Source: Aureimonas mangrovi
Lineage (GTDB): Bacteria; Pseudomonadota; Alphaproteobacteria; Rhizobiales; Rhizobiaceae
DNA length: 64,000 bases
Assembly (NCBI RefSeq): GCF_014058705.1
Contig: NZ_CP059692.1
Span: 2,175,001-2,239,000, forward strand
Reading direction: 5' to 3'
Shown here: piece after piece, positions 37,646-46,488 of the stretch
Layout of the letters: each line of letters opens with the position of its first letter
Numbering within the stretch: the first letter of the stretch is position 1
The notes under the pieces: generated by a model
Databases searched by the model: none
What the model was told of the DNA's origin: nothing
Seen by the model: the letters and a program-made list of their open reading frames with translations, nothing else
Translations under genes and position numbers: made by a program

Positions 37646-38752
37646 TCAGGCGTGAACGCCAATCCTTCGGTACGACATTTCTTCGACCCCGCTCGCGGCA
37701 TCGCCTTCGGCCAGTGCCAGCACCTGCCCATGCAAGGGCGAGAGCGAGCAGGCCGGATCCGTCGCCGCGGCGTCGCCCGCAAGCTTCATCGCCTGGCAGC
37801 GACACCCGCCGAAATCGATGTCCCTGCGCTCGCAGCTTCGGCACGGGTCCTTCATCCATGCCGTGCCTCGATAGGCCTTGAACGCCGAGGAATGCGCCCA
37901 GATCTCGCCGAGCGGCGTCTTGGCCGCATTGTCGAAGACGAGATGGGGAATCTCGTGGGCGCCATGACAGGGCATCGCCGTGCCGTCCGGCGTGATCATG
38001 AAGGCGTCGCTCGCCCAGCCGCCCATGCAGGCCTTGGGGTAGCGCGCATAGTAGTCGGGCGCCACGAAATCGATCGCGAGCACACCGCGCAGCGCGGCCT
38101 GCGCCTGTGCCACCGTCTCGGCGAGCTCAAGCACGGCGTCACGCGGCGGCATCAGGGCCGCTCGGTTGAAGAGCGCCCAGCCGTGATACTGCACGTTGGC
38201 GATCTCCAGCCGCTCCGCCCCCAGCTCCAGCGCAAGGTCGATGAAGGCCTGCGCCTCGCCGATGTTGCGGCGGTGGATGGGGGCGTTGATCGTCAACGGC
38301 AGGCCCGCCTCGCGCACACGGCGCGCGGTCTGAAGCTTGGTCTCGTGTGCCCCGCGCCGCCCGCCGATCAGTTCGGTCGTCTCCGGCCGAGCTCCCTGGA
38401 AGGAGAGCTGGACGTGGTCGAGCCCCGCCTTCGCCAGGGCCTCGAACGCGCCCTCCTTCACCCCGACGCCGGCCGTGATGAGGTTGGAATAGACGCCGCG
38501 CCGGGCGAGCGTTTCCACGAGCCTCGCCAGATCCTGCCGAAGCGTCGGCTCGCCGCCCGACAGATGCACCTGCAAAACGCCGAGATCGGCCGCCTGCTCG
38601 AAGATCGAGATCCAGCCGTCAGTGTCGAGCTCCCGGTTCGCCTTCATCAGCGCGAGAGGATTGGAGCAGTATGGGCATTGAAGCGGGCAGCGATGCGTCA
38701 GTTCGGCGAGGATGCCGATCGGAGCCTGCAACGTAGATTCTGCAGCGCTCAC
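37646..38752 (-). CDS. pqqE: PqqA peptide cyclase (radical SAM)
   Basis: 368 residues from a GTG at 38752 whose GTGA overlaps the pqqD stop. The radical-SAM cluster motif CPLQCPYC lies near residue 25. Further Cys in the C-terminal SPASM region (MGGWASD with a preceding Cys, PCHGAHE, PCRSCERRDIDFGGCRC) should bind the auxiliary clusters. The enzyme links Glu and Tyr of the PqqA peptide by a C-C bond, with PqqD presenting the peptide. Length is as in other PqqE proteins. It is the last gene of pqqABCDE. Confidence 0.96.
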   Translation of the reverse strand: MSAAESTLQAPIGILAELTHRCPLQCPYCSNPLALMKANRELDTDGWISIFEQAADLGVLQVHLSGGEPTLRQDLARLVETLARRGVYSNLITAGVGVKEGAFEALAKAGLDHVQLSFQGARPETTELIGGRRGAHETKLQTARRVREAGLPLTINAPIHRRNIGEAQAFIDLALELGAERLEIANVQYHGWALFNRAALMPPRDAVLELAETVAQAQAALRGVLAIDFVAPDYYARYPKACMGGWASDAFMITPDGTAMPCHGAHEIPHLVFDNAAKTPLGEIWAHSSAFKAYRGTAWMKDPCRSCERRDIDFGGCRCQAMKLAGDAAATDPACSLSPLHGQVLALAEGDAASGVEEMSYRRIGVHA

Positions 38753-39042
38753 AGCCGCACCACCATGCGATCCGACCAGTCCTGCAGAAACTCCGTCACG
38801 TCGCGCCGGACCTCCGCCTCGTCGGCCTCGTACTCGGCGGCAAGCGCGCCGGCGATCGACGCGACGTCCGTGAGCCCGTCGCATCGGCGCAGGATCGCAA
38901 GGCTCACCTCATCCGGCCACAAGACCTTCTCCGGCGATAGAAGCGCCCAGGCCCCTCGCACAGGATCATGCCGCAGGCGCACGTGCCGCGGCAGGCTCGG
39001 CCTGGAAGCGTCCGCGACGATCGGGCGATCGCGGGCCGTCAC
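38749..39042 (-). CDS. pqqD: PQQ biosynthesis peptide chaperone PqqD
   Basis: 97 residues from a GTG at 39042, in GTGA overlap with the pqqC stop; earlier starts in the frame lie inside pqqC. The pattern LRHDPVRGAWALLSPEKVLWPDEVSLAILRRCDGLTDVASIAGALAAEY is that of the RiPP-recognition-element fold of PqqD. It binds the precursor peptide PqqA and hands it to PqqE. Confidence 0.95.
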   Translation of the reverse strand: MTARDRPIVADASRPSLPRHVRLRHDPVRGAWALLSPEKVLWPDEVSLAILRRCDGLTDVASIAGALAAEYEADEAEVRRDVTEFLQDWSDRMVVRL

Positions 39043-39800
39043 GGCCCGTCCTCCGCAATCGGTACGAAGCAGCCGGGCGGCGTGAAGGCCGGCTCTACAT
39101 AGGAGAAGTGCAGCGCGTCGAGCATCGCCCAGAGGATGTCGCACTTGGTAAGGAGCGCATCGACGCAGGCCTGCTGCTCCTCGCGCGTCCTCGCGTGCTC
39201 CTTCACATAGGCCAGCGCGAAGTCCGCATCGCGCGGCGCCTGCGTCAGGCGCGGCTTAAAATAAGACAACGTTTCCTCGTCCACGTAAGGGTAGCGCGCG
39301 AGGATCGCCGGCACGCGCTCGCCGATCGCCAGCGGCGAGAACATCTCGGTCAGGGACGAGGCGATCGCCTCCAGCACCGACCGCTTTTCGACCAGCGTCA
39401 GATAAGCGTTCACCGCAAAGCGCGTAGCAGGGAGCGCGAGGCGTTGCGAGGCGACGTCCTGCGCGTCGAGCCCCAGCCCCGTCGCCAGGCGCATCCAGCG
39501 CTCGATCCCGCCCGGCTCGCCCGCCGCGCCGTCATGATCGATCACCCGCTCACGCCATTCAATGCGCAGCGCACGGTCATCGAGACGCGAAAGGATCATC
39601 GCATCCTTCCGCGGAATGGCGGCCTGGTAACAGTAACGGTTGAGCGCCCAGGCCTGCATCTGGCCGCGGGTCAGATCACCGGCCACCATCCGGTGGTGGA
39701 AGGGGTGGCGGTTGTGGTAGCGCGCGTCTCCCACGCTGCGCAGGAGCGCCTCCAGATCGGTCGGCGACAACACACTCTCGATGCGGAAGGGTTGCCTCAT
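39039..39800 (-). CDS. pqqC: Pyrroloquinoline-quinone synthase PqqC
   Basis: 253 residues, the usual length. It is the all-helical oxidase that performs the last, eight-electron ring closure to PQQ without a metal. Recognisable conserved parts are YHNRHPFHHRM (active-site His), the RYCYQAAIPRKDA helix, RWMRLATGLGL and the C-terminal LDALHFSYVEPAF. Its ATG overlaps the pqqB stop (ATGA), and its own stop overlaps the pqqD start. Confidence 0.96.
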   Translation of the reverse strand: MRQPFRIESVLSPTDLEALLRSVGDARYHNRHPFHHRMVAGDLTRGQMQAWALNRYCYQAAIPRKDAMILSRLDDRALRIEWRERVIDHDGAAGEPGGIERWMRLATGLGLDAQDVASQRLALPATRFAVNAYLTLVEKRSVLEAIASSLTEMFSPLAIGERVPAILARYPYVDEETLSYFKPRLTQAPRDADFALAYVKEHARTREEQQACVDALLTKCDILWAMLDALHFSYVEPAFTPPGCFVPIAEDGP

Positions 39801-40729
39801 ACGTGAAGCTCCAATCCATCTTCGGCAACGCTCCAGCCAGCGTCCGTTACGCGGCGTCTTTCTTCCGACGCCTCTTCAAGGATCGGGTTGGTGTTGTTGA
39901 TATGGATGTAGATTTTCCGTTCGACGGAAAGGTTGTCGAAGGCGTCGATCGAGCCTCCGTCACCGGTGATGGGAACATGACCCATCCGACGACCGGTCTT
40001 GGTTCCGACGCCAGCCTCCGCCATCTCGGCATCGGTGAAGACCGTCCCGTCGAACAAAAGCGCATGTGCACCGCGCACTCTTTCGCGCAACCGGTCGTCG
40101 ACCCGTGCACAGCCCGGAACGTAGTGGACGATGCCGTCGCTTTCGCCGCGGATCTGCACGCCGACAGTGTCGCCACCATCCGCCTCGAAATCGTTCGCCG
40201 CGTCGCCCGTCTCCATGAACAGCGCGACCTTGCCGGGCACAGGATACAGCCGAATCGTGATACCGAGCGGCCCTGCCGGCCCTTCCAGCGCGACGTCCTT
40301 CTCGATCGGCAGCGTTATGCGTCGCACATAGTCCGGGTCGAGAACGCGGAAGATCGGGTTGGCCTCCAAAACGGCCAGCACCCGGTCGGTCGCGTAGAGA
40401 TTGAACGCCTGGCGCTCGCGCAGCGAGAGAAGCCCCGCGAGGTGATCGACGTCGGCGTTCGTCAGCACCACGGCGGCAATCGGGCTCGAGCGCAACTCGG
40501 CGTCCGCATGAGGCTGCAAGGCCTGGGTCTCGTTGATCTGCTGGCGGATATCGGGTGATGCGTTGAACAGCACCCATCCGCGGCCTTCGCTGCCCTGCGC
40601 GGCTATGCTGGACTGGAGGCGCGGCCTCACTTCGCCCTTGCCTTCACGCGCCCTGCGGCTGATGCGGTAGTTACAGTTCCATTGCGGCACGCCGCCGCCG
40701 GCGGCCGAGCCGAGCACCCTGATGATCAC
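39797..40729 (-). CDS. pqqB: PQQ biosynthesis protein PqqB (metallo-beta-lactamase fold)
   Basis: 310 residues. The N-terminus IIRVLGSAAGGGVPQWNCNY is diagnostic. The variant metal-site motif TNADVDHLAGLLSLRE (about 93-108) replaces the classic HxHxDH. The end has HINNTNPIL. PqqB is thought to hydroxylate the cross-linked Tyr of the processed peptide. It is the second gene, about 90 bases after pqqA and overlapping pqqC. Confidence 0.96.
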   Translation of the reverse strand: MIIRVLGSAAGGGVPQWNCNYRISRRAREGKGEVRPRLQSSIAAQGSEGRGWVLFNASPDIRQQINETQALQPHADAELRSSPIAAVVLTNADVDHLAGLLSLRERQAFNLYATDRVLAVLEANPIFRVLDPDYVRRITLPIEKDVALEGPAGPLGITIRLYPVPGKVALFMETGDAANDFEADGGDTVGVQIRGESDGIVHYVPGCARVDDRLRERVRGAHALLFDGTVFTDAEMAEAGVGTKTGRRMGHVPITGDGGSIDAFDNLSVERKIYIHINNTNPILEEASEERRRVTDAGWSVAEDGLELHV

Positions 40730-40818
40730 GGGGCTTCACTTTCTTCGATGCGAGATATCGCGCCCGTCACGCGACGGGCTGGTGATGGGCGAGGCTCTCG
40801 CCCCGCCCATACCGAAGG

Positions 40819-40914
40819 CTACTTGCGGAGTTCAAGCTCCGACGATGCGTAGCGCGAGATCTCGAATCCCGTCGCCACCTGACACATCTGCGGCTTCGTC
40901 CAGACCTTCTTCAT
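40819..40914 (-). CDS. pqqA: PQQ precursor peptide PqqA
   Basis: 31 residues: MKKVWTKPQMCQVATGF, then EISRY with the cross-linked Glu18 and Tyr22 (E-x3-Y), then a short charged tail ending RK. The start has AGGAG nine bases upstream. PqqE joins Glu18 to Tyr22, and the peptide is then cut out and converted to the cofactor. The gap of about 90 bases to pqqB is usual for pqqA, which is made in excess. The gene is too short for most gene finders. Confidence 0.96.
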   Translation of the reverse strand: MKKVWTKPQMCQVATGFEISRYASSELELRK

Positions 40915-41140
40915 GTCCAGGCTCCTCTACTGCGGCGCGGCGTCTGCCCCGCCATCACGCCGAAAGAATAGGGCCTGCGCCGCAATCCGCCATGCCGAGC
41001 GCCCTCAAAGCTTTTTGACCGGATCGGCGGACTATCGGCATTTTTCTGCCGGTTTCACGGAAAATTCTTCTGTTAAGTGGTTGGAATCAGACGCCGGCTC
41101 ATGCCACGCTGGTTGTGACGAAAAAGTGGCAGGACGTCCC

Positions 41141-41503
41141 ATGCAAAGGACCGCAGAACGCCCCTCGCCGTTCCAACGTTGGCTGATCGAGGAAAACTCC
41201 TGGGACCAGCGGCATGACGATCGCGAATACGTTCCCGAAGTGAGCGCCTATCGCTCCGACGAAGAGCCATGGCGACTGGAACGGCTGCAGCGGGTCTACT
41301 CGACGGCACGCGCGCTCTTCCTCATCACCGAGCAGCGCCCGCTGCCGGCGACTGTCGTCGTCTCGCTGCAAGACGAGCGCGGCACGCTGACCGTCACTGC
41401 GACGTCGGACGAGTGGTGGGCCTATCTCGAGCTGATCTTCCGCCTCGCCTGGCGCTCGGAGAACGAGGACGCGACGAAGGTGAAGGGCGTCTTCCCCGCC
41501 TAG
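41141..41503 (+). CDS. Hypothetical protein
   Basis: 120 residues from the ATG at 41141, six bases after AGGA. The protein is soluble, with no signal peptide or membrane segment. The N-terminal part is rich in charged residues (ENSWDQRHDDREY), followed by a predicted helix (RLERLQRVYSTARALFL) and a beta-type stretch ending in WWAYLELIFRLAWRSENED. No family recognised. It is convergent with the penicillin-acylase gene (4 bases apart) and divergent from pqqA. Confidence 0.65.
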   Translation: MQRTAERPSPFQRWLIEENSWDQRHDDREYVPEVSAYRSDEEPWRLERLQRVYSTARALFLITEQRPLPATVVVSLQDERGTLTVTATSDEWWAYLELIFRLAWRSENEDATKVKGVFPA

Positions 41504-41507
41504 ACCT

Positions 41508-43841
41508 TCAACCATCCGGCGACAGGACGATCGTGGACGCCGTCACCGCATCGACAGCTTCCAACGAATAGGCCAGCGGATGATGGTGCCCCTCAAGCCA
41601 GACGGGCGCGAGGTCGCGGTAGTGCGTCGATGCCGGATCGCCGGACTGGCCAGGCATGTTGATGAAGACGCTTTCGTCCCACGCGCCCACATCGACGATC
41701 ATGCGCACCGACGCGCCGACGGTGATCTCGAAATCGGACGGACGATAGACCGCGCACATCGGCGTCGAGCCGCTGCCGCCGAGGGGCATCGACGGCACCG
41801 ACAATTCGCCTGCCGCCTCCGGCGCAACTCCTGCAAGCGGGTGATCCAGCGTCAGGCGGTGCAGATCGCCCCAGCGCCAGCCCGCCGGATCGGGCCCGAG
41901 CCGCGCGGCGATGTCCGCCCAGGCGGCGGCGAGCGTCCGAGAGACCAGGACGGCGACCTGCTGCTCTTCTCCATCCAACGCGTCCATGACCCCATCGACG
42001 TCACCGGGCAGCATGATCGCCTGCAGCGCGGTATCGTGCGTCGCGCGTGCGAACAGCGCCGGCTTCAGATGCCTGGTGAACCAGAGCTCGAAGAGCGCAG
42101 CGGGCGCCGAATCCGCCTCCAGCCGCCCGTCCCAATCGGCCAAAAGCTCGGCGGCGGGGCGCGCGCCCTCCTCCAGCGCCATTGCGGCGATCGCAGCCTT
42201 CGCGCGGCGCGCGACCAGGGACAGGACGTCGGTCTGCAGCTTTCGCGAATCCTCGAACGTATGCCGATCCTGCGTGTCGAGCACCTCGTGGATGCGGCGC
42301 GAGCGGCTCGCTTCGATCCACTCGAAACCGATCGGCGGATTCGTCGCGAGCCATTCGGCCGCGATGTTCATCTCGTTGGCCGTGGCGATGAAGCCTCGCT
42401 CGGGATCGACGACATGCGGCAGATCGAGCGGATCGACATGCCCGGCCCATTCGTGCCGCCCGTCGCCCGCCACCGGCAGGAGCCCGCTCCAGTTCGGCCG
42501 GATGGGCGTCTTGCCGACGACCTGCCAGCCGATCGTGCCGCTCGCATCGGCGTAGACATGGTTGGTGGCTGGCGTGCCCCAGCCCGTCAGCGCCTCGCGC
42601 CAGCTTTCGACGGACCGAGCGCGCATCACCGAAAGGCTCGCCATGTAGGGCGCCGAGCCGGGCTGGCTCCACACGGTGCGCAGCGCATAAGCGCGCTTCG
42701 CGGCCTTGTCCTCGAGAAGCACCGGGCCGTGCCGCGTGAAGCGCAGTTCCTGCGTTACCGCGTCGTGGCCTTTCACCTCGAAGCTCTCGCGCACGACCTC
42801 CATTGCCTCGAAACCCTCGCCATAGCGATACGACGCGCTATCGCCCTCAGCCGTATCGTAGACGTAGACGTCTTCCTGATCGGCACCCGAAATGGTGATG
42901 GCGAACGCACTGTGGCCGTTGTGGCCGAAGGTGATGCCCGGCACGGCGGGCTCACCCGCCCCGATGACGTCGAAGCCCGGCATCGAGAGATGCACGACAT
43001 AGCGAAGCGAGGGCACGGCGTGCGCGCGGTGCGGGTCCATCGCCAGGATCGGGCGGCCGCTCCCGGTCCGCGAACCGCTGACGGCCCAGTTGTTCGAGCC
43101 CTCCGCCTCCGCTCGCGCAATCACCTTGCCGATCGGGTCGACCACCGCCCAGCGCTCTGCGTCCTCCAGGCGCGCGTCCAGTCGCTCGCGGGAGAATGAC
43201 ACACCCGCCGTTCCGAGCTTGAAGACGTCCGCGACGGCGAGCGGCACCGGGCCGACGCCGGTGGCGAGCTCCTCGGAGAGATCGACGGCTGGCTCCAGCG
43301 AGCGCCGCAGGCGCTCGGCCTCTTCGCCGGCCCTGCCCAGGACATTCGATCGCAGAACCTCCGAAAGCGCGTTGCGCGTCAGCGCATGGCTGCGGATGCG
43401 TACGACATCGCTCGCGGCCCATTTCGCCGGCCGCGTGCCCATCAGCTCGAATTCGCGCGGCAGCGCGGCCTCGCCGCATTGCGTGCTCTCCACATAGGCG
43501 TTGATGCCGGCGACGAAGGCTTCGCAGATTTCCTCCGCATCCGGTGCGTAGGCTCTCCACTCCGGCGCCATCTCGCCGCGATAGAGGAACAGGCGAGAGG
43601 CGCGATCCTGCGCGAGATAGCCGGGGCCGAGGTCCGCCGCGAGCAGCCCGAGCCCGCGCTTTCGCCACAGGTCGATCTGCCACAGCCTGTCACGTGCCAC
43701 GTTCCAGCCTTGCGCGAAGAACAGATCGTCCCGGTTCTGCGCGCGGATATGCGAGACGCCGAACCGGTCCACCGCGATCTCGACGTCTGCGACGAGCTCC
43801 TTCAGGCGGCGCATCTCCTGCGAACGTAGCATCTCGGTCAT
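41508..43841 (-). CDS. Penicillin-acylase-family Ntn hydrolase
   Basis: 777 residues. The precursor should cut itself at Gly248-Ser249 in AEGSNNWAVSG, making Ser249 the N-terminal nucleophile of the large chain. FGHNGHSAFAIT and the Asn/Arg-rich region after it fit the family. It begins directly with the folded domain (IAVDRFGVSHIRA), with no signal peptide, so it is probably cytoplasmic. Such enzymes cleave side-chain amide bonds of beta-lactams, acyl-homoserine lactones or N-acyl amino acids. It follows the IclR gene on the same strand and probably belongs with the divergent transporter and peptidases. Confidence 0.9.
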   Translation of the reverse strand: MTEMLRSQEMRRLKELVADVEIAVDRFGVSHIRAQNRDDLFFAQGWNVARDRLWQIDLWRKRGLGLLAADLGPGYLAQDRASRLFLYRGEMAPEWRAYAPDAEEICEAFVAGINAYVESTQCGEAALPREFELMGTRPAKWAASDVVRIRSHALTRNALSEVLRSNVLGRAGEEAERLRRSLEPAVDLSEELATGVGPVPLAVADVFKLGTAGVSFSRERLDARLEDAERWAVVDPIGKVIARAEAEGSNNWAVSGSRTGSGRPILAMDPHRAHAVPSLRYVVHLSMPGFDVIGAGEPAVPGITFGHNGHSAFAITISGADQEDVYVYDTAEGDSASYRYGEGFEAMEVVRESFEVKGHDAVTQELRFTRHGPVLLEDKAAKRAYALRTVWSQPGSAPYMASLSVMRARSVESWREALTGWGTPATNHVYADASGTIGWQVVGKTPIRPNWSGLLPVAGDGRHEWAGHVDPLDLPHVVDPERGFIATANEMNIAAEWLATNPPIGFEWIEASRSRRIHEVLDTQDRHTFEDSRKLQTDVLSLVARRAKAAIAAMALEEGARPAAELLADWDGRLEADSAPAALFELWFTRHLKPALFARATHDTALQAIMLPGDVDGVMDALDGEEQQVAVLVSRTLAAAWADIAARLGPDPAGWRWGDLHRLTLDHPLAGVAPEAAGELSVPSMPLGGSGSTPMCAVYRPSDFEITVGASVRMIVDVGAWDESVFINMPGQSGDPASTHYRDLAPVWLEGHHHPLAYSLEAVDAVTASTIVLSPDG

Positions 43842-43880
43842 GAAACTGGGGCCTTTCGGTTCGATGGTAGCCAGAGTCGG

Positions 43881-44663
43881 TCAGCCGATGGCGTTGGCCG
43901 CATCCTGCAGGCGCGGGACGATCCTGTCCGTCACCGCCTCGTCGGTCCAGTCCGTCGGGGTGACGGAACAGTGCAGCGCACCGAACCCGCCATCGCGCGC
44001 GCGGATGGCAACGGCTACGCCGATCTCGTTCATCATCAGCTCGTTGCGCGTGATGCAGAAGCGCTTGCGTGCCGCCGTCTCCACGCTGGCGAGGACGCGG
44101 GCGCGGTCCATCTCCGTCTCGGGTGTGAAGCGGCGCATCGGCCATTCCTCGACGCAGCGTGCGCGCTCCTCCTTCGGGCGCAGACCGACCATCGCTCGTC
44201 CGCTGGCGGTATTCAGCGCGGGCACACGCCGGCCGATGATCATCGCGGCATAGTTCGTGCGCACATTGGGCAGGCGCACGACGTAGACGATGTCTGAACC
44301 GTCGAGGCGCGAGAAGTTGATCGTCTCTCCGAGCGTTTGCCGAAGCTCGATGAGCTTGGGCATGGCCACACGCACCAGCTCGTCCGCCCACAGGTAGGCA
44401 TTGGCGAGTTCGCTCATGCGCAGTGAAGGGCGGAAGCGCCGCGTGGCCACGTCCTTCTCCAGATATCCGAGCTGGTGGAAGGTATTGAGAATGCGCTGGA
44501 CCGCGCTTCGATCAAGACGCACGGCGCTCGCGATCTCCGTCAGCCCAACCTCCGGGCGCGCCTCGCCGAAAACCTCCAAGACGCGCATCGCCTTTTCGAG
44601 GGAGAGGATCTTGCCAACCTGTCCCGTCCTCGACCTCTCATGAGCGACGTCCGTAGCCTGCAT
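43881..44663 (-). CDS. IclR-family transcriptional regulator
   Basis: 260 residues. The winged helix-turn-helix (about 18-80) has SLEKAMRVLEVF, LTEIASAVRLDRSAVQRILNTFHQLGYLEKD. The effector domain contains the family's GRAMVGL and the end VAIRARDG. It is divergent from the transporter-peptidase operon and upstream of the acylase gene, so it most likely controls both. The perfect palindrome at 44734-44750 in the gap is the probable operator. Confidence 0.93.
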   Translation of the reverse strand: MQATDVAHERSRTGQVGKILSLEKAMRVLEVFGEARPEVGLTEIASAVRLDRSAVQRILNTFHQLGYLEKDVATRRFRPSLRMSELANAYLWADELVRVAMPKLIELRQTLGETINFSRLDGSDIVYVVRLPNVRTNYAAMIIGRRVPALNTASGRAMVGLRPKEERARCVEEWPMRRFTPETEMDRARVLASVETAARKRFCITRNELMMNEIGVAVAIRARDGGFGALHCSVTPTDWTDEAVTDRIVPRLQDAANAIG

Positions 44664-44684
44664 ATTTTTTGCTCGTTTCCCGCG

Positions 44685-44714
44685 CTTGACTATTTCATGA
44701 ACGTCTACCTAAAC
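44685..44714 (+). promoter_or_regulatory. Promoter of the peptide ABC transporter operon
   Basis: CTTGACT (44685-44691), then 17 bases to CTAAAC (44709-44714), close to the rhizobial sigma-70 pattern CTTGAC-N17-CTATAT. Transcription would start near 44721, about 80 bases before the ATG at 44802 and just ahead of the palindrome. Confidence 0.55.
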
Positions 44715-44733
44715 TCTCTCATTCTGCCAAGCA

Positions 44734-44750
44734 GTATCGCAATGCGATAC
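44734..44750. promoter_or_regulatory. Probable IclR operator, perfect palindrome
   Basis: GTATCGCA-A-TGCGATAC, a perfect inverted repeat of 8 bases on each side of a single central A. It lies in the gap between iclR and the transporter operon, just after the predicted start of transcription, where a bound repressor would block RNA polymerase. Confidence 0.65.
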
Positions 44751-44801
44751 TTTGCCGTCGTCGATTTCCAGCCCGTCCTTACTCGAACGGAGACGCACAG
44801 A

Positions 44802-46409
44802 ATGACCTTCCACTTCGAACATCCCGGATGCTCTCTTCCCCGTGCGCTGCGAGCGGCCCTGCTGTCCGCAACCGTTCTGACGGGCGCAGCCCTGCCCGCC
44901 GGCGCGCAGGAGATTCGCGCAGTGATGCATTCCGGCATTCGTGTGCTCGATCCGGTGATCACCACCGCACACATCACGCGCAATCACGGCTACATGATCT
45001 ATGACACGCTGATCGCTATGGACGAGAACCAGCAGCCGCAGCCCCAGATGGCGGACTGGACGATCTCCGACGACGGCCTGATCTACACTTTTACGCTGCG
45101 CGACGGGCTGACCTGGCACGACGGTGAACCCGTGACGGCGGCCGACTGCGTCGCCTCGCTCAATCGCTGGGCGGAGCGCGACGGCGGCGCACAGCTGATG
45201 ATGGACTATGTCGAGAGCCTCGAAGCCACCGACGACAAGACCATCACGCTGACGCTGTCCGAGCCTTTCACCTATGTGATCGAGCTGATGGCCAAGCCCT
45301 CCGGCCTGCCGACCTTCATGATGCCCGAGCGTGTCGCGCAGACGCCGTCCACCGAAAGCATCAGCGACTACACCGGCTCCGGCCCCTTCCGTTTCGTCGA
45401 GAGCGAGTACCAGCCGGGCGTCCAGGCCGTGTACGAAAAGTTCGAGGAGTACGTCCCGCGCGACGAGCCGCCGAGCTGGACGGCAGGCGGCAAGGTCGTG
45501 AACGTCGACACCGTTCGCTGGATCGCAATGCCGGACGCGCAGACCGCGATGAACGCCGTCAACAGCGGCGAGATCGACTATCTGGAGGCCGCGCCCGTCG
45601 ACCTTCTGCCGATCCTCCAGGCCAATCCGGAGCTGACGGTCGATCTCTTCAACGAACTCGGCTCGCAGACGATGGGCCGGATGAACTTCTTGCACCCGCC
45701 CTTCGACAATATCGAGATCCGGCGCGCAGCTCTCGCAGCGTTGGGCCAGGAGCCGGTGCTTTCAGCACTCATCGGCAATCCGGAATACTATTCCGTCTGC
45801 GGCTCGATGTACGGCTGCGGTTCGCCGCTGGCGACGGACGCCGGCGACGATCTCATCATGAACGGGCCGGACGCGGCGACGGCCCGCCAGATGCTCGAGG
45901 AGGCCGGCTACGACGGCACACCTGTCGTCATCATGCAGCCGACCGACGTCGTCACAACCTCGGCGCAGCCGGTGGTCGCCGCGCAGCAGCTTCGCGAAGC
46001 CGGCTTCACTGTCGATCTCCAGCCGATGGACTGGCAGACGCTCGTTACCCGCCGTGCCAGCCAGGCCGCGCCCGCCGATGGCGGCTGGAACATGTTCTTT
46101 ACAAACTGGGTGATCCCAGAGGTGTGGAGCCCCCTCAACAACCCGATGCTGAACGGCGGCGGTCCGGAAGGTGCATGGTTCGGCTGGCCGACCGATCCCG
46201 AGCTCGACGAGATGCGCGTCTCCTTCGCGATGGCCGAGACCGACGAGGAACGCGCCTCGATCGCCGCTGAAATCCAGGAACACGCTTACGAGCAGGTCAC
46301 CTACGTGCCGCTCGGCGACTACTTCACCCCGTCCGCCTGGACCAGCCAGATCACCGGTTTTCTGAAGGCACCGGTCCCGGTCTTCTGGGCGGTGGAAAAG
46401 GCCGAGTAG
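44802..46409 (+). CDS. ABC transporter substrate-binding protein, peptide/nickel family (SBP_bac_5)
   Basis: 535 residues from the ATG at 44802; an upstream frame back to 44475 overlaps iclR and is not supported. The signal peptide ends AGA-Q at about residue 35. Family 5 motifs are present: LRDGLTWHDGEPVTAADCVASLNRW, GSGPFRFVE and the C-terminal VPLGDYFTPSAW. It has an extra Cys pair, SVCGSMYGCGSP. It should bind peptides or a related amide compound in the periplasm and deliver it to the DppBC-type permease that follows. Confidence 0.92.
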   Translation: MTFHFEHPGCSLPRALRAALLSATVLTGAALPAGAQEIRAVMHSGIRVLDPVITTAHITRNHGYMIYDTLIAMDENQQPQPQMADWTISDDGLIYTFTLRDGLTWHDGEPVTAADCVASLNRWAERDGGAQLMMDYVESLEATDDKTITLTLSEPFTYVIELMAKPSGLPTFMMPERVAQTPSTESISDYTGSGPFRFVESEYQPGVQAVYEKFEEYVPRDEPPSWTAGGKVVNVDTVRWIAMPDAQTAMNAVNSGEIDYLEAAPVDLLPILQANPELTVDLFNELGSQTMGRMNFLHPPFDNIEIRRAALAALGQEPVLSALIGNPEYYSVCGSMYGCGSPLATDAGDDLIMNGPDAATARQMLEEAGYDGTPVVIMQPTDVVTTSAQPVVAAQQLREAGFTVDLQPMDWQTLVTRRASQAAPADGGWNMFFTNWVIPEVWSPLNNPMLNGGGPEGAWFGWPTDPELDEMRVSFAMAETDEERASIAAEIQEHAYEQVTYVPLGDYFTPSAWTSQITGFLKAPVPVFWAVEKAE

Positions 46410-46488
46410 CGCATCCGCGCCGAACATGCGGCCCCGCCGGATGCGGCGGGGCCGACCCTCCCCGCATCCCTGATCCGAGGACCAAGCG

